This document shows, piece by piece, positions 46,977 to 58,533 of a stretch of 64,000 nucleotides of DNA. The translations under genes and the position numbers were made by a program. Source of the DNA: CAVPDG01 sp963702535 (GTDB lineage: Bacteria > Chloroflexota > Anaerolineae > Anaerolineales > UBA4823); contig CAVPDG010000018.1 of the NCBI GenBank assembly GCA_963702535.1, positions 62,001 to 126,000 on the forward strand. The letters run 5' to 3'. The stretch's first letter is position 1. Each line of letters starts with the position of its first letter. The notes beneath the pieces are model-generated. The model did not search any database, had not been told where the DNA came from, and saw nothing but the letters and a program-made list of their open reading frames with translations.

Positions 46977-49900
46977 ATGCTGCGTCTTCGGCTGTTCTTT
47001 TATTTTTCAGTGCTTGGGGGTTTGATCCTGGTTGGCTGCACCAGCCAGCCTACGCCAACGCAAGAAATCCCTCACCCAAGCACTCCACACCCACGCCCAC
47101 CCAGACTCCGACAGCGAAGCCCAGCTACCTGGAAGCCCAGCTCAACCCGGGCACAAATTTGGAACTGTTTCCAAAGGAACAGTCCGTGCAGGTGGTTTTC
47201 AACCAGCCGATGCTGCCCGCAAGCAGCCGGATCCCTCTAAAAACCTACCCGAAACTAACAGGAAAATACTCCTGGAATCCTGAGCATACTGTGCTGACCT
47301 TCGAGCCATCGCGGACTTTTCAAGAAGGTGCAACATTTACCATCGGAGTAGAGGAAAACCTGGCGAGCGCCAGCGGGCAGGTTTTCACGACTCAGCCTTC
47401 CTGGGAGATCCACATACCTCACCCAGCCACGCGTCGATTCTGCCAAGAGGAGTAATTCTGGACCAGGACCATACACGGGTAAGCATCAAGTTCACCCGGG
47501 CAATGGATCACTCCAGCGTAGAGGCGGCTTTGAAGATCGAGCCTCCGATCCCTTACAGGCTCACCTGGAGAGGATTGGAGCTCACAATCCAGTACGACAC
47601 AGTTTTTACCCCGGGCAGAAAATCACGATGACGCTCGATGAAGGGGTCGTAGCTGAAAATGGGCTGGCCTTAGACAAGGTGACGTGGCATTACAAGACCG
47701 CTGATGTGCAAGCGACATTCGAGCCTTCCGACGTAAAAAACCGCATGACTACATTTCGGCTGGGCTTCAATTACACGATGGATCCCGGAAAGGTCAAGTC
47801 TGCCCTAAAATTCGATCCCGCCGGTTGATTTCACCGTTGCCTGGGACGACCAGCACAAGAGACGCCCTGATAACCACCGAGCCACTCAACCCAGGCACAT
47901 CCTATACGATCCGCTTAGAAAAGATAGCCTCGCGAGCAGTGGAATGGACATACCAGCCGCCCGATCTGTTGGAATCATTCGAGCGCAATCCAGCCAGGAG
48001 CCAAAAAGCGCCACGAAAGGCGCCTTGGGTTTTCAACTTCAATTATGCAATCGATCCGAAAAGCTTTACCCAGGCGCTGCGGATTTCTCCAGCGGTCGAT
48101 TACCACGTTGAGGCCAGCGCAGGGTCTTCCCGCTTCATGGTAATTCCCAACCAGCCACTCCCCAGCCAGACCGATTACGCGATCTGGTTTGCTGAAGATC
48201 TCGTGGATACTGGGGGATCCCCGCTGCCTGCATTGAACCCTATTCATTACACCACGCCTTCTGCCGTTTCAGAATTCCTTCCAAATGATGGGAATCCCCT
48301 TGCCGATATCGAGCTGTTTTTCGATCGGGATATGGACCTACAAAGCACGGTCGCTGCCCTGACTATTCAACCGCCAACAGATGGAACTTTTGAATGGGAG
48401 GGTGCTGCGCATCTGGTCTTTCATCCGAATGCAGGTCATTTGGAGGAGTTCACAGAGTACGCCATATCGTTGGCGCCAACTGCCAGGGACTCAGAGCATG
48501 CCCCGGTAATAACCAAGCCCATCACCTGGGCGATTACCACCAGCAACTTTCCAAATATCGCCTCCTTTGGGGAGTATGGCTCTAACGTTCAGGTAGTGGA
48601 CAAAGAAGGCAGGCGGGCAATTCAAATAGCCATTGAGTCCTCGAGGTATCGAAGAGCTGCATTTCGATCTCTACCGGCTCAGTATCGAGCAATTCATCCG
48701 ATTATATAACTCCTCTGCCGCTATCCTCCTGGGAGCAACATCGGAAGCACGGATTCAGCACACAGGGAGCCGCCCTGGCAGCGGCGTGGGATATGCAACC
48801 AACGGATATTTATGGAGTGAGCTCCTTTAATGCCGTCTCGGAGGTCATCCTGCCAGAAGATGTACCTGAAGGGCTTTATCTTCTAAATCTTGTGAGCGAC
48901 CACCTGGACGACCAGCTCCTGGTGGTCTACACGTGTAACGCCCTGGTTGTGAAGAATTCGCCCGAGTTAACAGGCGGCGGGGAGATTATGGCCTGGGTTA
49001 GCGACCTCAATGATTTTGCGGTGGCTGGAGCTAAAATCAGCGTATACGATCTATTCGGACGGATCATCACGACCGGGTTGACCGATGCGCAAGGCGTCTA
49101 CCGGGGACGCATTCCGGCCGGTGAGGACGCCAAGCTGGTGGTGGCGCGGAATGAAGGCAGTATCAGCATCTGCGGCATCAGGTGATATGTGGAATACTCG
49201 TGGAGATTACGGCCCTCAAATCGAAGCTGCCCGAGTACTTTGCATACCTGTACACCGATCGCCCCATCTACCGCCCCGGGCAAACGGTGAATTTCAAAGG
49301 CATCCTGCGGAAGGAAGACGACGCCGAATACAGCCTGCCTCCAGACGGGCAGAGCCTGATCACTAAACATCTCTGACCCACGCTGGCAATCGCGTATTCA
49401 GCGAGACGCTGTCGATCAACGAATTTGGGACTTTCCATGGAAATTTCTTGTTGGCGCAAGGCGTTACGCTTGGCGAGTACTCTCTGGAGGCGCAGTATCG
49501 ATAGGGAGACGCATAGCCAGATCTTCAAAGTGCAGGATTACACCAAGGCTGATTTCGAAATCAAGCTTGCCACCGACCGGCAGGAATATATATCGGGAGA
49601 CGAGATGAAGCTTGACATCGATGTGCGTTACTTATTCGGAGAACCGATCGCTAACGTCCCGATAACCGTGACCTTGTATACCCTTGGAGAGCCCTTTTAC
49701 TATGGAAGATCTGACATCGTATTTGAACGAATGGAGTACGTATGGTTTCCTTCATGAACGTCCAACCAAGCTGGTGACGGATAGTGCTGGACATGCCAGA
49801 TTGCAGAGACCTGTAAGCCTAACCGAAGCCAGCTATCCGTATTATTTTGACGAACCGGACAATCATCTGTGGGGGATTGAGGTCATCGGCACGGATGGAA

Positions 49901-52900
49901 GCGGGCAGCTTGTAAGCGCTTATACCACCGATACGTGTGTACCGAGCTTTGTATTCCTTAAAGCTCGATGCAGGAGGTTTTCTGCATAAGCCCGGACAAC
50001 CATTTGCGTTGAGCGCGACTATCATCCCACATCTCGGTGCAGTGGGCTGAGGGGATTAACCTGCAAGTGGAGAGCGTTCGCAGAAGATGGAGCGATTGGG
50101 AGCTGACTAGAGATCCGCTCGATTCATTGGAGATGACCACCGACTCCAGCGGGGTGGCAACGAGCACACTTCAGATCGCCGAAGATGGGTATTACACACT
50201 GGAGGTGACAGGTAAGTGATGAGCGCGGCAATCTCATTGCCGACGAGGTGAGTTTTTATATCAATGATTACACCGGGACCTGGATGAAACGATTATTCGT
50301 CTGATCTCAGCATCCGGGCTGAGAAAGAGATTTACCTGCCGGGCGAGACAGCGCGTTTGATGATCGATTCGATCTCAGGAGGCAGGGCTTTGCTGACCGT
50401 GGAGCGAGGGCGTGTCCGGCGGCATATGCTGATCAGCCTGACCCCACCCGCGACTCTGGTGACACTTCCCATCACATCCGACGACGCACCGAATATCTAT
50501 GTGACGGTACAAGCCTGGGAATGGCAAAACACAGACCTGACCACACAGGATTACGCCTATGAAACCATCCCAGACAGCCTGCTGCGCATGGACCGCGTGA
50601 GATTAGAAGTATTGCCGGATGGAAGAGATGAGCTGAAGGTGACTATTGAGGCGGACCAGGAGGAATATATCCCGCGGGATACGGCGGTATTTACGGTAAC
50701 CGTCACGGATCAGGATGAGCGTGCCGGTAATCGCCGAACTCTCATTGGGATTGGTCGATGAGGCGATCTACCAATTGAGTGAAGATCTTTCGGGTCCGAT
50801 CTACTCGGCGTTCTATACCCGGATGCGGCCACTGGGGGTACTTACCTCCGACAGCTATGGCTCCCTGGCGTATTACTCTGGAGAGGAGACAGAGGAGGAG
50901 GAGGCGACGAGGGTTTGACCAATCCTCGCCACGACTTCCCGGATACTGCTTATTGGGTGCCGGCGCTGAAGACAGACAAGCAGGGGAGAGCTGTGGTACG
51001 GGTACCCATCCCGGATAACCTGACCACCTGGCGGGTGACCGTGCGAGCAGTTACGCCTCAAACCCAGGTGGGCGAGGGAATTATCAAGGTGATCTCTCGC
51101 CAGCCATTGATCGTCCGACCGATCCTGCCAACTAACCTGGTCAGCGGGGATCGATTTCAACCTGACCGCATGGGTGCAGAACTACACCGGGGAGACTCAA
51201 ACAATAGAAGTGTCAGCAAGGTCAAAAGGTCTCGCAATTGGAGGCCCTGAGACACAACAGTTGAAGCTTGCGGCAGGCGAATTGAAAGTGGTTTGGTGGG
51301 AAGCAATTGCAAACGAACCGGGGGAGATCGTTTTGGTGGTTTCCGCAAAAAGCGCGAATTACTCCGATGCAGTGGAGGCGAAAGGTAGACGTACTGCCGT
51401 TGGCTGTCCCTGATTACAGCTTTACAAGCGGCGCCTTTCAGAACGAGGTCAGTATTCCCATCACCATCACGGAAGATGCTCACCCGCTGAGCACTGTGCA
51501 AATCGAGGTGAGCAACAGTCCTGTTGGGGGTGTACTGGACGGGCTAGAATACCTTACGGGGTATCCTTATGGCTGCGTTGAGCAAACGATGAGCGCCGTA
51601 TTTCCGAATGCCATCGTTGCCCGGGCATACCGGGAACTGGGCGGCGGCGAGCGCATGCCCACCACCGATCTTGAAACCAAGATCAATGCAGGGCTGCAGC
51701 GTTTGTACGCCTACCAACATATGGATGGCGGCTGGGGGTGGTGGTTCGACGACGCTAGTGATGCGTATATGACTGCGTATGTGTTGTTCGGGCTGGCGCT
51801 GACACGAGATGCAGGCTACCAGGTTGAAGAGAAAGTCATACAGACAGGGGCAGATTGGCTGATAGCAAATTTGGATGGGCTAGAACTACCATTGCGCACC
51901 TACGCACTGTACAGCCTGGCGATCGCCGGCAGCGGCGATCTTGAGGAAACACTCAACCAGCTTGCCATGCTGGAAATGTTGAATAGCGCCGACCAGGCAA
52001 CCCTGGGATTGACATTGACAGAGATGGGCAGGCAAGATGAGGCGAGGAAAGTCCTGGAGAGCTTATTGAATAGCCTGGAACAGAATGAAGCCGGGGATGA
52101 ATTCCTTGTCCTCCGCGGTGAGCGGCGATTCGCTCGCCACGCAACGTACGATGAACACATCTCTGCGCGGGACTGCAAATTTGCTCCGGTTGCTGGTGCG
52201 CTTTAGCCCTGATAACAATCACGTGGATGGCATCGTTCAATATCTGTTGAAGGAACGATCAGGAGGGGCATGGCAAAACACGCACGAGACTGCCTATGCA
52301 GTCCTTGCCTTAACCGATTACCTGCTGGTTGAGCAACAAAAACAGCGGGCAACGGATCTGATCATCGAGCTGAATGGGCAAATATACCGACGGATTCGGG
52401 CTGAAAACCCGAATGAAATCGAAGGTGTGGAGATCCCATTAAGCCGGCTGCAATCCGGTCACAACACCATCTGGCTGATCAACCAGAGTACCGGAAAACT
52501 ATACTACACAGTGAGTAGCAAGATGCTGCTCCAATCGGATCAGGTAAGCTCTGCCGGTCTGAAGGTGACACGCGTCTTACCTGGACATCAGTGGCAGACA
52601 TGAGATGCAGAGCTTCGCTCCGGGCGATCTGGTCAAGGTCAGGCTGAGCGTAGAAGTGCCCGAAACAACTTACTACCTGATCCTGGAGGATCGCCTGCCG
52701 GCTGGATTTGAAGCGCTCAACGAATCTTTGAACAACACAGCGTATGATGTGGACAGAGAAGAATTATATGGTGACTATTATCTATTCGGAGAAGAATCCT
52801 GGCAAAATCTCGGATATAACTACAAAGAAATCCGGGATGGCAGAGTATCCTTCTTCTTCACGAGGCTGAGATGCGGGAAGACACACTTTCTATTATACGG

Positions 52901-53037
52901 CGCGGGTGCGATTCCCCGGAGAGTTCATCACGCTGCCAGCAGAATTCTCGGCGATGTATTTGCCATCGGTCTGGGGCAGGTCGGCAAGCGATGAAATTAT
53001 AATATCAGCGTCCAGTGGAGCGACACCATCGCCTTAA
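46977..53037 (+). CDS. Bacterial alpha-2-macroglobulin lipoprotein (many frame changes)
   Basis: About 2,020 residues spread over some twenty frame changes. It starts with a lipoprotein signal (FSVLGGLILVGC) and a short Pro/Thr linker, so it is outer-surface anchored. Ig-like macroglobulin domains follow, with YLYTDRPIYRPGQTVNFKGI (MG3-like) near 49240. The ELSLGLVDEAIYQLSEDL block near 50740 precedes the bait-like area, and WVPALKTDKQGRAVVRVPIP is near 50955. The thioester motif is intact at 51571-51588 (G-C-V-E-Q-T), followed by the alpha-helical thioester domain (GGWGWWFDDASDAYMTAYVL). The end at 53037 follows FPGEFITLPAEFSAMYLPSV. These proteins trap proteases. No pbpC partner is adjacent. 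Confidence 0.82.
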
Positions 53038-53130
53038 ACCATCGCAGGCTGTGATGGAGAGTTGACTGCATGACAGGCAATGATGTAAACAGCTACACCA
53101 TTCTTCGTAAATCTAGGAGAAATAACCATC

Positions 53131-54126
53131 ATGGAATACCGCTTTTTAGGCAAATCAGGATTGAAAGTTTCGGCGCTCTCGCTGGGGGCGTGGGTGACGA
53201 TGGGGCAGCAGATCGGCGAGGAGACGGCGGACGCCTGTATGCAAGCCGCATACGATGCCGGCGTGAACTTCTTCGACAATGCAGAGGTCTACGCACGCGG
53301 CAATGCAGAAACCGTGATGGGGAACGTGGTCCGCAAAAAAGGCTGGAAGCGTTCTGACCTGGTGATCTCGACCAAGATCTTCTGGGGCGGCAAAGGACCC
53401 AATAACAGCGGCTTGTCGCGCAAGCATCTCTTCGAGGGCATGGATGCATCGCTCAAGCGGCTGCAAATGGATTATGTCGACCTGCTTTTTTGCCACCGCC
53501 CCGACATCCATACGCCGGTAGAAGAGACGGTGTGGACGATGAACCTGCTCATCCAGCAAGGTAAAGCGCTGTACTGGGGCACGAGCGAATGGAGCGCCGA
53601 GCGCATCATGGAAGCATACGGGGTCGCCCGGCGCGAGCACCTGATCCCGCCATTCATGGAACAGCCGGAGTACAACATGTTCCACCGCGAGCGGGTAGAG
53701 CGTGAATACCAGCCACTTTACAAGGAGATCGGACTGGGGACGACGATCTGGAGCCCCCTGGCAAGCGGGTTGCTCACCGGGAAATATAACCAGGGCATCC
53801 CGCAAGGCACGCGCGTCAGCCTTTCAGGGTATGGCTGGCTGCGGGATGAATTCGAGAGCGAAGAGGGGAAGCAGCGCATCGAGAAAGTGAAGCTGCTGGC
53901 GCCGCTGGCGCAGGAGCTGGGCTGCAGCCTGGCGCAGCTTGGGCTGGCATGGTGCCTGAAAAACCCGAATGTCAGCACGGTGATCACCGGCGCTTCCAGA
54001 GCCGAGCAGGTGAAAGAGAACATGCGGGCGCTGGAGGTGGTGGAGAAGCTGGAGGATGGCGTGATGGAGCGGATCGAAGCCATCCTGGGCAACAAACCGC
54101 AGGCTGAGGAAGATTTTCGCGAATAA
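53131..54126 (+). CDS. Aldo/keto reductase, potassium-channel beta-subunit-like
   Basis: An intact 331-residue NADPH-dependent oxidoreductase. The start MEYRFLGKSGLKVSALSLGA and FFDNAEVYARGNAE (catalytic Asp and Tyr), LVISTKIFWGG (Lys) and DLLFCHRPD (His) give the catalytic tetrad. The C-terminal NADP-binding block is VSTVITGASRAEQVKENMRA. It is closest in pattern to Kv-beta and YghZ-type reductases, which accept a range of aldehydes. TAGGAGA at 53114-53120 precedes the ATG. It is convergent with the GyrI-like gene, only 6 bp apart. Confidence 0.92.
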   Translation: MEYRFLGKSGLKVSALSLGAWVTMGQQIGEETADACMQAAYDAGVNFFDNAEVYARGNAETVMGNVVRKKGWKRSDLVISTKIFWGGKGPNNSGLSRKHLFEGMDASLKRLQMDYVDLLFCHRPDIHTPVEETVWTMNLLIQQGKALYWGTSEWSAERIMEAYGVARREHLIPPFMEQPEYNMFHRERVEREYQPLYKEIGLGTTIWSPLASGLLTGKYNQGIPQGTRVSLSGYGWLRDEFESEEGKQRIEKVKLLAPLAQELGCSLAQLGLAWCLKNPNVSTVITGASRAEQVKENMRALEVVEKLEDGVMERIEAILGNKPQAEEDFRE

Positions 54127-54132
54127 GCGGGC

Positions 54133-54747
54133 TCAACCCACTTTGCGCACCGGCTGGCGGATGACCGTTTTCAGCTTCTCCGGCGGGGTGCGGCGCGGGT
54201 CGCCCAGGTAGATCTCGTGATGCTTACCGTTGGGCACAAAGCCCTCGTCGCGGATATAGGCGTGCATGCGAGCGATGGTGGGACCCTCATCGGCGTAAGC
54301 GCCGGAATACATGATCTGGACGGATAAGCCTTCAGCGTAGGCTTCCAGGCGGATCTTGTGCAGGGCGGGCAGGGTTTTCTTGCGCAATGCCTGCTGCAAG
54401 GCGCCGGTAAAGACCTCCGGCGTGACAAAATCGGGCTGCATCATCATCAAGGTCCAATCCCAGCGATCTTTGACTGCCAGGCTGAACTCGCTCATATCGT
54501 CCATCCACCACAGCCCCTCCGACGGCGGGACGACAAAATCGACACCAGCAGGTTTAAGGGCAAACTTGATGGTATAGGCGAGGGTATACAGGGCTTCGGT
54601 GTTCTCCTGAAACTCGGGGGCTGTGTTGGGATCGCCATGCCCATCGATCATCAGGTAATTCATGGGTGGGACATCCACCAGCGTGAACCTGCCAGCGGGC
54701 GGGTTATACAAATGCTTGAGCGTCTTCTTAAAATCGAGCTTTTCCAT
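54133..54747 (-). CDS. GyrI-like small-molecule-binding domain protein
   Basis: An intact 204-residue protein of the GyrI-like superfamily (SRPBCC-unrelated effector-binding fold, as in the C-terminus of Rob-type regulators). Key blocks are FTLVDVPPMNYLMIDGHGDP, the central WWMDDMSEFSLAVKDRWDW, and KHHEIYLGDPRRTPPEKLKT near the end. No DNA-binding domain is fused, so it is a stand-alone form. The start at 54747 follows GGAGGT on this strand; an upstream in-frame ATG at 54822 lacks one. The function of stand-alone forms is not established. Confidence 0.83.
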   Translation of the reverse strand: MEKLDFKKTLKHLYNPPAGRFTLVDVPPMNYLMIDGHGDPNTAPEFQENTEALYTLAYTIKFALKPAGVDFVVPPSEGLWWMDDMSEFSLAVKDRWDWTLMMMQPDFVTPEVFTGALQQALRKKTLPALHKIRLEAYAEGLSVQIMYSGAYADEGPTIARMHAYIRDEGFVPNGKHHEIYLGDPRRTPPEKLKTVIRQPVRKVG

Positions 54748-54938
54748 GGCTACCTCCTGCACCAATTTTATCAGAACAAATGTACAGCTCAGGAACGGAT
54801 TTGGAAAAAGGGTCAGGCGCAAAACAGGAAACAGGAATAATGTAATCGCTGCAAGGTGTATTAATTAATTGACAGCCCGCCTGGAGCGTGCTAACCTCAC
54901 ACAGAGCCGGCATATGGCGCGGCTCGGGAGGTATACTC

Positions 54939-55379
54939 ATGGACCCACAAGCGAAAGAATTCGTCGCCCATAAACGGATCGCCGTGGTGGGCGCATCACG
55001 CAGCGGGAATAAATTCGGCAACGCCGCGTATAAAGAGCTCAAACAGCGCGGTTACCAGGTATACCTGGTGCATCCGGAGGCGAAAGAGATCCAGGGCGAG
55101 CCCTGCTATCCCAGCCTGGAAGCGGTGAAGGACCAGGTGGATGGCGTGTTCGTCAGCGTGCCGCCGGCGCAAGGCGTGCAGGTGCTGCAGCAAGCCTCAC
55201 AGGCAGGGCTGAAAAACATCTGGATCCAGCAGCAAGGCGATTCGCCCGAGATGCTGGCGCTGGGGAAAGACCTGGGCTTGAACATGGTGCACGGGAAATG
55301 CATCTTGATGTACGCCGAGCCGGTGAGTTCATTCCACAGCTTCCACCGCTTCTTTGTAAAGCTGAGCGGAAAGTACTAA
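54939..55379 (+). CDS. CoA-binding Rossmann-fold protein (YccU-like)
   Basis: An intact 146-residue protein made only of the CoA-binding domain found at the N-terminus of succinyl-CoA synthetase alpha. The nucleotide motif is IAVVGASRSGNKFGNAAYKE, and YQVYLVHPEAKEIQG and GVFVSVPPAQGVQVLQQA follow. The ending MVHGKCILMYAEPV matches YccU-type proteins. CGGGAGG at 54925-54931 precedes the ATG. No catalytic domain is present; the cellular role is unknown. Confidence 0.88.
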   Translation: MDPQAKEFVAHKRIAVVGASRSGNKFGNAAYKELKQRGYQVYLVHPEAKEIQGEPCYPSLEAVKDQVDGVFVSVPPAQGVQVLQQASQAGLKNIWIQQQGDSPEMLALGKDLGLNMVHGKCILMYAEPVSSFHSFHRFFVKLSGKY

Positions 55380-55390
55380 AAGTGCGATTC

Positions 55391-55427
55391 AAGGTGTGTG
55401 CAGCTTCGCAGCCGCACACACCTTTAT
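55391..55427. terminator. Hairpin between convergent CoA-binding and guaB genes
   Basis: AAGGTGTGTGC at 55391-55401 pairs with GCACACACCTT at 55414-55424, with further pairing inside the loop. It is followed by a T-rich tail and sits 12 bp after one stop and 19 bp before the other, so it probably serves both genes. Confidence 0.75.
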
Positions 55428-55442
55428 TACTGCAGTAACTCC

Positions 55443-56924
55443 CTAGTCCGGATTGACCTGGTAGTTGGGCGCTTCGCGCGTGATGATGATATCGTGCGGG
55501 TGGCTCTCGATCAGCCCGGCATTGGTGATGCGCACCAGGCGCGCTTTCGTGCGCAGGTCTTCTAAGGAGGCGGCGCCGGCGTAACCCATGCCCGAGCGTA
55601 GCCCGCCCACCAACTGGTAGACATATTCGTGCAGCGGTCCCTTGTACGGCACGCGACCTTCGATGCCTTCGGGCACGAGCTTGCCGCTGCCGCCCTGTCC
55701 GCTGGCGTAGCGATCGCGCCCGTAGCCCTGCATGGCGCTCATGCTGCCCATGCCGCGGTAATCTTTAAAGCGCCGCCCCTCATACAGGACGATATCGCCG
55801 GGCGATTCGTCCAGCCCCGCCAGCAAGCTGCCCAGCATGACCACCTCCGCGCCGGCGGCGATGGCTTTGACGATGTCACCGCTGTACTTGATGCCGCCAT
55901 CGGCGATGATGGGCACGCCCAGCTTGCGCGCCAGGCTGGCGCATTCGTAGATGGCGGACATTTGTGGCATGCCCGCGCCGGAGATGACGCGTGTGGTGCA
56001 GATCGACCCGGCGCCGACGCCGACCTTGATGGCGTTCGCCCCGGCGTCGATCAACGCCTGCGTGCCCTGCGCCGTGACGACATTCCCGGCGATGACGGGC
56101 AGGTCGCTCCAGTAGCGGCGCAGGCGCTGGATGGCTTGGATCACCCCGGCTGAGTGCCCGTGCGCCGTATCGATCACGACCACATCCACCCCCTCCTGGA
56201 CGAGGAGCTGCGCCCGCTCTTCCAGATCGCCGCCCACACCCAATGCCGCGCCCACCAGCAGGCGACCCTGGCTGTCTTTGGCGGCGTTGGGAAACTCGCG
56301 CGCCTTCTGGATGTCCTTGACCGTGATCAAGCCTTTGATCACGCCGGAGTGGTCTACCAGGGGGAGCTTTTCGATGCGATGCTTCTGCAGCAAACGCTTG
56401 GCGTCCTCCAGGGTGATGCCCACCGGCGCGGTGACCAGCCCTTCGCCGGTCATGAACTTGCTCACCGGCTGCTCGTAATCCGCAGGCTCGACGAAGCGGA
56501 TGTCCCGGTTGGTGAGGATGCCCACCAGGCGCCCGTCCGGGTGGGTGATGGGCACGCCACTGATGTGATAGGTGGACATGATCGCCTCTGCCTGGCGCAA
56601 GGGCGCCTCGGGAGGCAGCGTAATCGGCTCGACGATCATGCCCGACTGGGAACGCTTGACCTTATCGACTTCGTTTGCCTGGTCTTGCGGCGGTAGGTTG
56701 CGGTGGATGATCCCCAGCCCCCCCTCGCGCGCCAGGGCAATTGCCAGGCGCGCTTCGGTAACCGTATCCATGGCAGCGGAGAGAATGGGGATCTTCAGGC
56801 TGATGCTCGGCGTCAGCCGGGCGCTGACATCCGTCTGGTCGGGCAGGACCTCGGTATAGCCCGGCACGACCAGCAGGTCATCGAAGGTCAAAGCGTCATT
56901 GGCTGTGAACAATTCCTGATTCAT
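55443..56924 (-). CDS. guaB: IMP dehydrogenase
   Basis: The intact 493-residue enzyme oxidises IMP to XMP with NAD, the first step to GMP. The barrel start is LTFDDLLVVPGYTEVLP. A pair of CBS domains lies at about 90-205 (MSTYHISGVPITHPDGRLVG). The catalytic Cys loop is GSICTTRVISGAGMPQ and the phosphate-binding part is ADGGIKYSGDIVKAIAAGAE. The flap reads YRGMGSMSAMQGYGRDRY. It is the last gene of the purine operon and starts 15 bp after the purH stop. Length and motifs are fully normal. Confidence 0.97.
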   Translation of the reverse strand: MNQELFTANDALTFDDLLVVPGYTEVLPDQTDVSARLTPSISLKIPILSAAMDTVTEARLAIALAREGGLGIIHRNLPPQDQANEVDKVKRSQSGMIVEPITLPPEAPLRQAEAIMSTYHISGVPITHPDGRLVGILTNRDIRFVEPADYEQPVSKFMTGEGLVTAPVGITLEDAKRLLQKHRIEKLPLVDHSGVIKGLITVKDIQKAREFPNAAKDSQGRLLVGAALGVGGDLEERAQLLVQEGVDVVVIDTAHGHSAGVIQAIQRLRRYWSDLPVIAGNVVTAQGTQALIDAGANAIKVGVGAGSICTTRVISGAGMPQMSAIYECASLARKLGVPIIADGGIKYSGDIVKAIAAGAEVVMLGSLLAGLDESPGDIVLYEGRRFKDYRGMGSMSAMQGYGRDRYASGQGGSGKLVPEGIEGRVPYKGPLHEYVYQLVGGLRSGMGYAGAASLEDLRTKARLVRITNAGLIESHPHDIIITREAPNYQVNPD

Positions 56925-56939
56925 CCTGGCTCCTTTGGT

Positions 56940-58456
56940 CTAGTGGCGGAAATGACGGACCCCGGTAAACACCATGGCAATCTGGCTGGCTTCAGCGGCG
57001 GCAATGGCTTCGGCATCGCGCACGGAGCCGCCAGGGGCGATGATCGCCGTAATGCCGGCTTTGGCAGCCTCTTCCACCGAATCCGGGAAGGGGAAGAATG
57101 CGTCGGATGCCATCACCGCGCCCGGGCGCGCTCGCCGGCGCGCTGGGCGGCGATGCGCACACAATCGACCCGGTTGGGCTGACCACCCCCGATGCCGACC
57201 GTCGCCTCACCCTGGGCAAAGACGATGGCGTTAGACTTGACATGCTGGCAGGCTTTCCAGGCGAAACGCAGCGACTGCCACTCTTCGGGAGAGGGCTGGC
57301 GCGTGGTAACCACGCGCCATTCGGCGCCCGCCGGATCGCCGAGGTCCAGCGCCTGGCGTAAGATGCCCTGGTTGACCGAGCGCAGCTCGAAAGGCGGCTC
57401 AACTTTCACATCCGGCATGCTGACCAGGCGCAGATTCTTGCGCTGCCCCAGGATCTCCAGGGCGCGGCGCGAGAAACCCGGAGCGGCAATACACTCGAGG
57501 AACAAATCGCCCAGCGCAAGCGCGGCATCTTCATCGTAGAGCCGGTTGGCTGCCACCACGCCGCCAAAAGCCGAGACCGGGTCGCAAGCCAGCGCCTTGC
57601 TAAAAGCATCTTGTAGCGTGTTGGCGCAGGCAATACCGCAGGGGGAGAGGTGCTTGACGATGCAGATGGCAGGCTGCTCAAAGGAGACAACCGCACGCCA
57701 GGCGGCATCCAAATCAAGAAGGTTATTATATGAAAGAGCTTTGCCTTGCAATACCAGCCCGCCCAGCGGACCGGCGTCGGGGTTATAGGCGTACAGGGTG
57801 GCGTCCTGGTGCGGGTTCTCGCCATAGCGCAGCGTGCTGACCGGATAAAGGCGCAGGCTGATTTCCTCCGCCTGCGCCGCCCCACGCCCACCCAGGTAAG
57901 CAGCAATGGCGGCATCGTATGCAGAAGTATGCTCGAACGCCTTGCGCGCCAGGTGGTGGCGGGTCGCCTGGCTGACGGCGCCCTTCTCCTGCAGCTCGTG
58001 CATCACGGCATCATAATCCGCCGGGTCGGTGAGCACGACCACACGGGAAAAGTTCTTGGCGGCGGCGCGGATGAGCGCTACCCCGCCAATATCGATGTTC
58101 TCGATGGCTTCTTCGAGGGAGACATCCGTGCGCAGAACGGTCTGCTGGAAGGGGTAGAGGTTGACCGCCACCAGGTCAATCTGGCGGGCAGAAATGCGCT
58201 CCAGGTCGGCAAAGTCGGCGTCGGTAGAACGGGAGAGGATGCCGCCATGCACAGCCGGGTGCAGGGTTTTTACCCGCCCACCCAGCACTTCAGGCGAGCC
58301 GGTATATTCCGCCACGTCGGTAACCGGCAGGTCAGCCTGGCGCAACGCTTTAGCTGTCCCGCCGCTGGCGAGCATATCCCAATCGAGCTGATGAAGGAGG
58401 CGAGCCAGATCCAACAAGCCGCGTTTGTCCGATACAGAAAGTAAGGCTGTAGACAT
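56940..58456 (-). CDS. purH: Bifunctional AICAR transformylase/IMP cyclohydrolase (one frame change)
   Basis: PurH of about 505 residues catalyses the last two steps of IMP synthesis. The IMP cyclohydrolase part starts ALLSVSDKRGLLDLARLLHQ and includes TLHPAVHGGILSR. The transformylase part has LSYNNLLDLDAAWRAVVSFE and IVKHLSPCGIA, where the family usually has KHxNPCG, so Asn is Ser here. The frame changes near 57122; the other frame supplies GAVMASDAFFPFPDSVEEAA and the ending MVFTGVRHFRH. A shift in a G/C-rich run is the likely cause. It sits between purB and guaB on the same strand, so IMP is made next to the enzyme that oxidises it. Confidence 0.93.
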
Positions 58457-58533
58457 AGAGTACTCCCAGATAGGATGAGGTTACCCAAAACCCAACCGGC
58501 GCAAAACGCGCCAGGTGGGCGTAGAGTGCAAAC

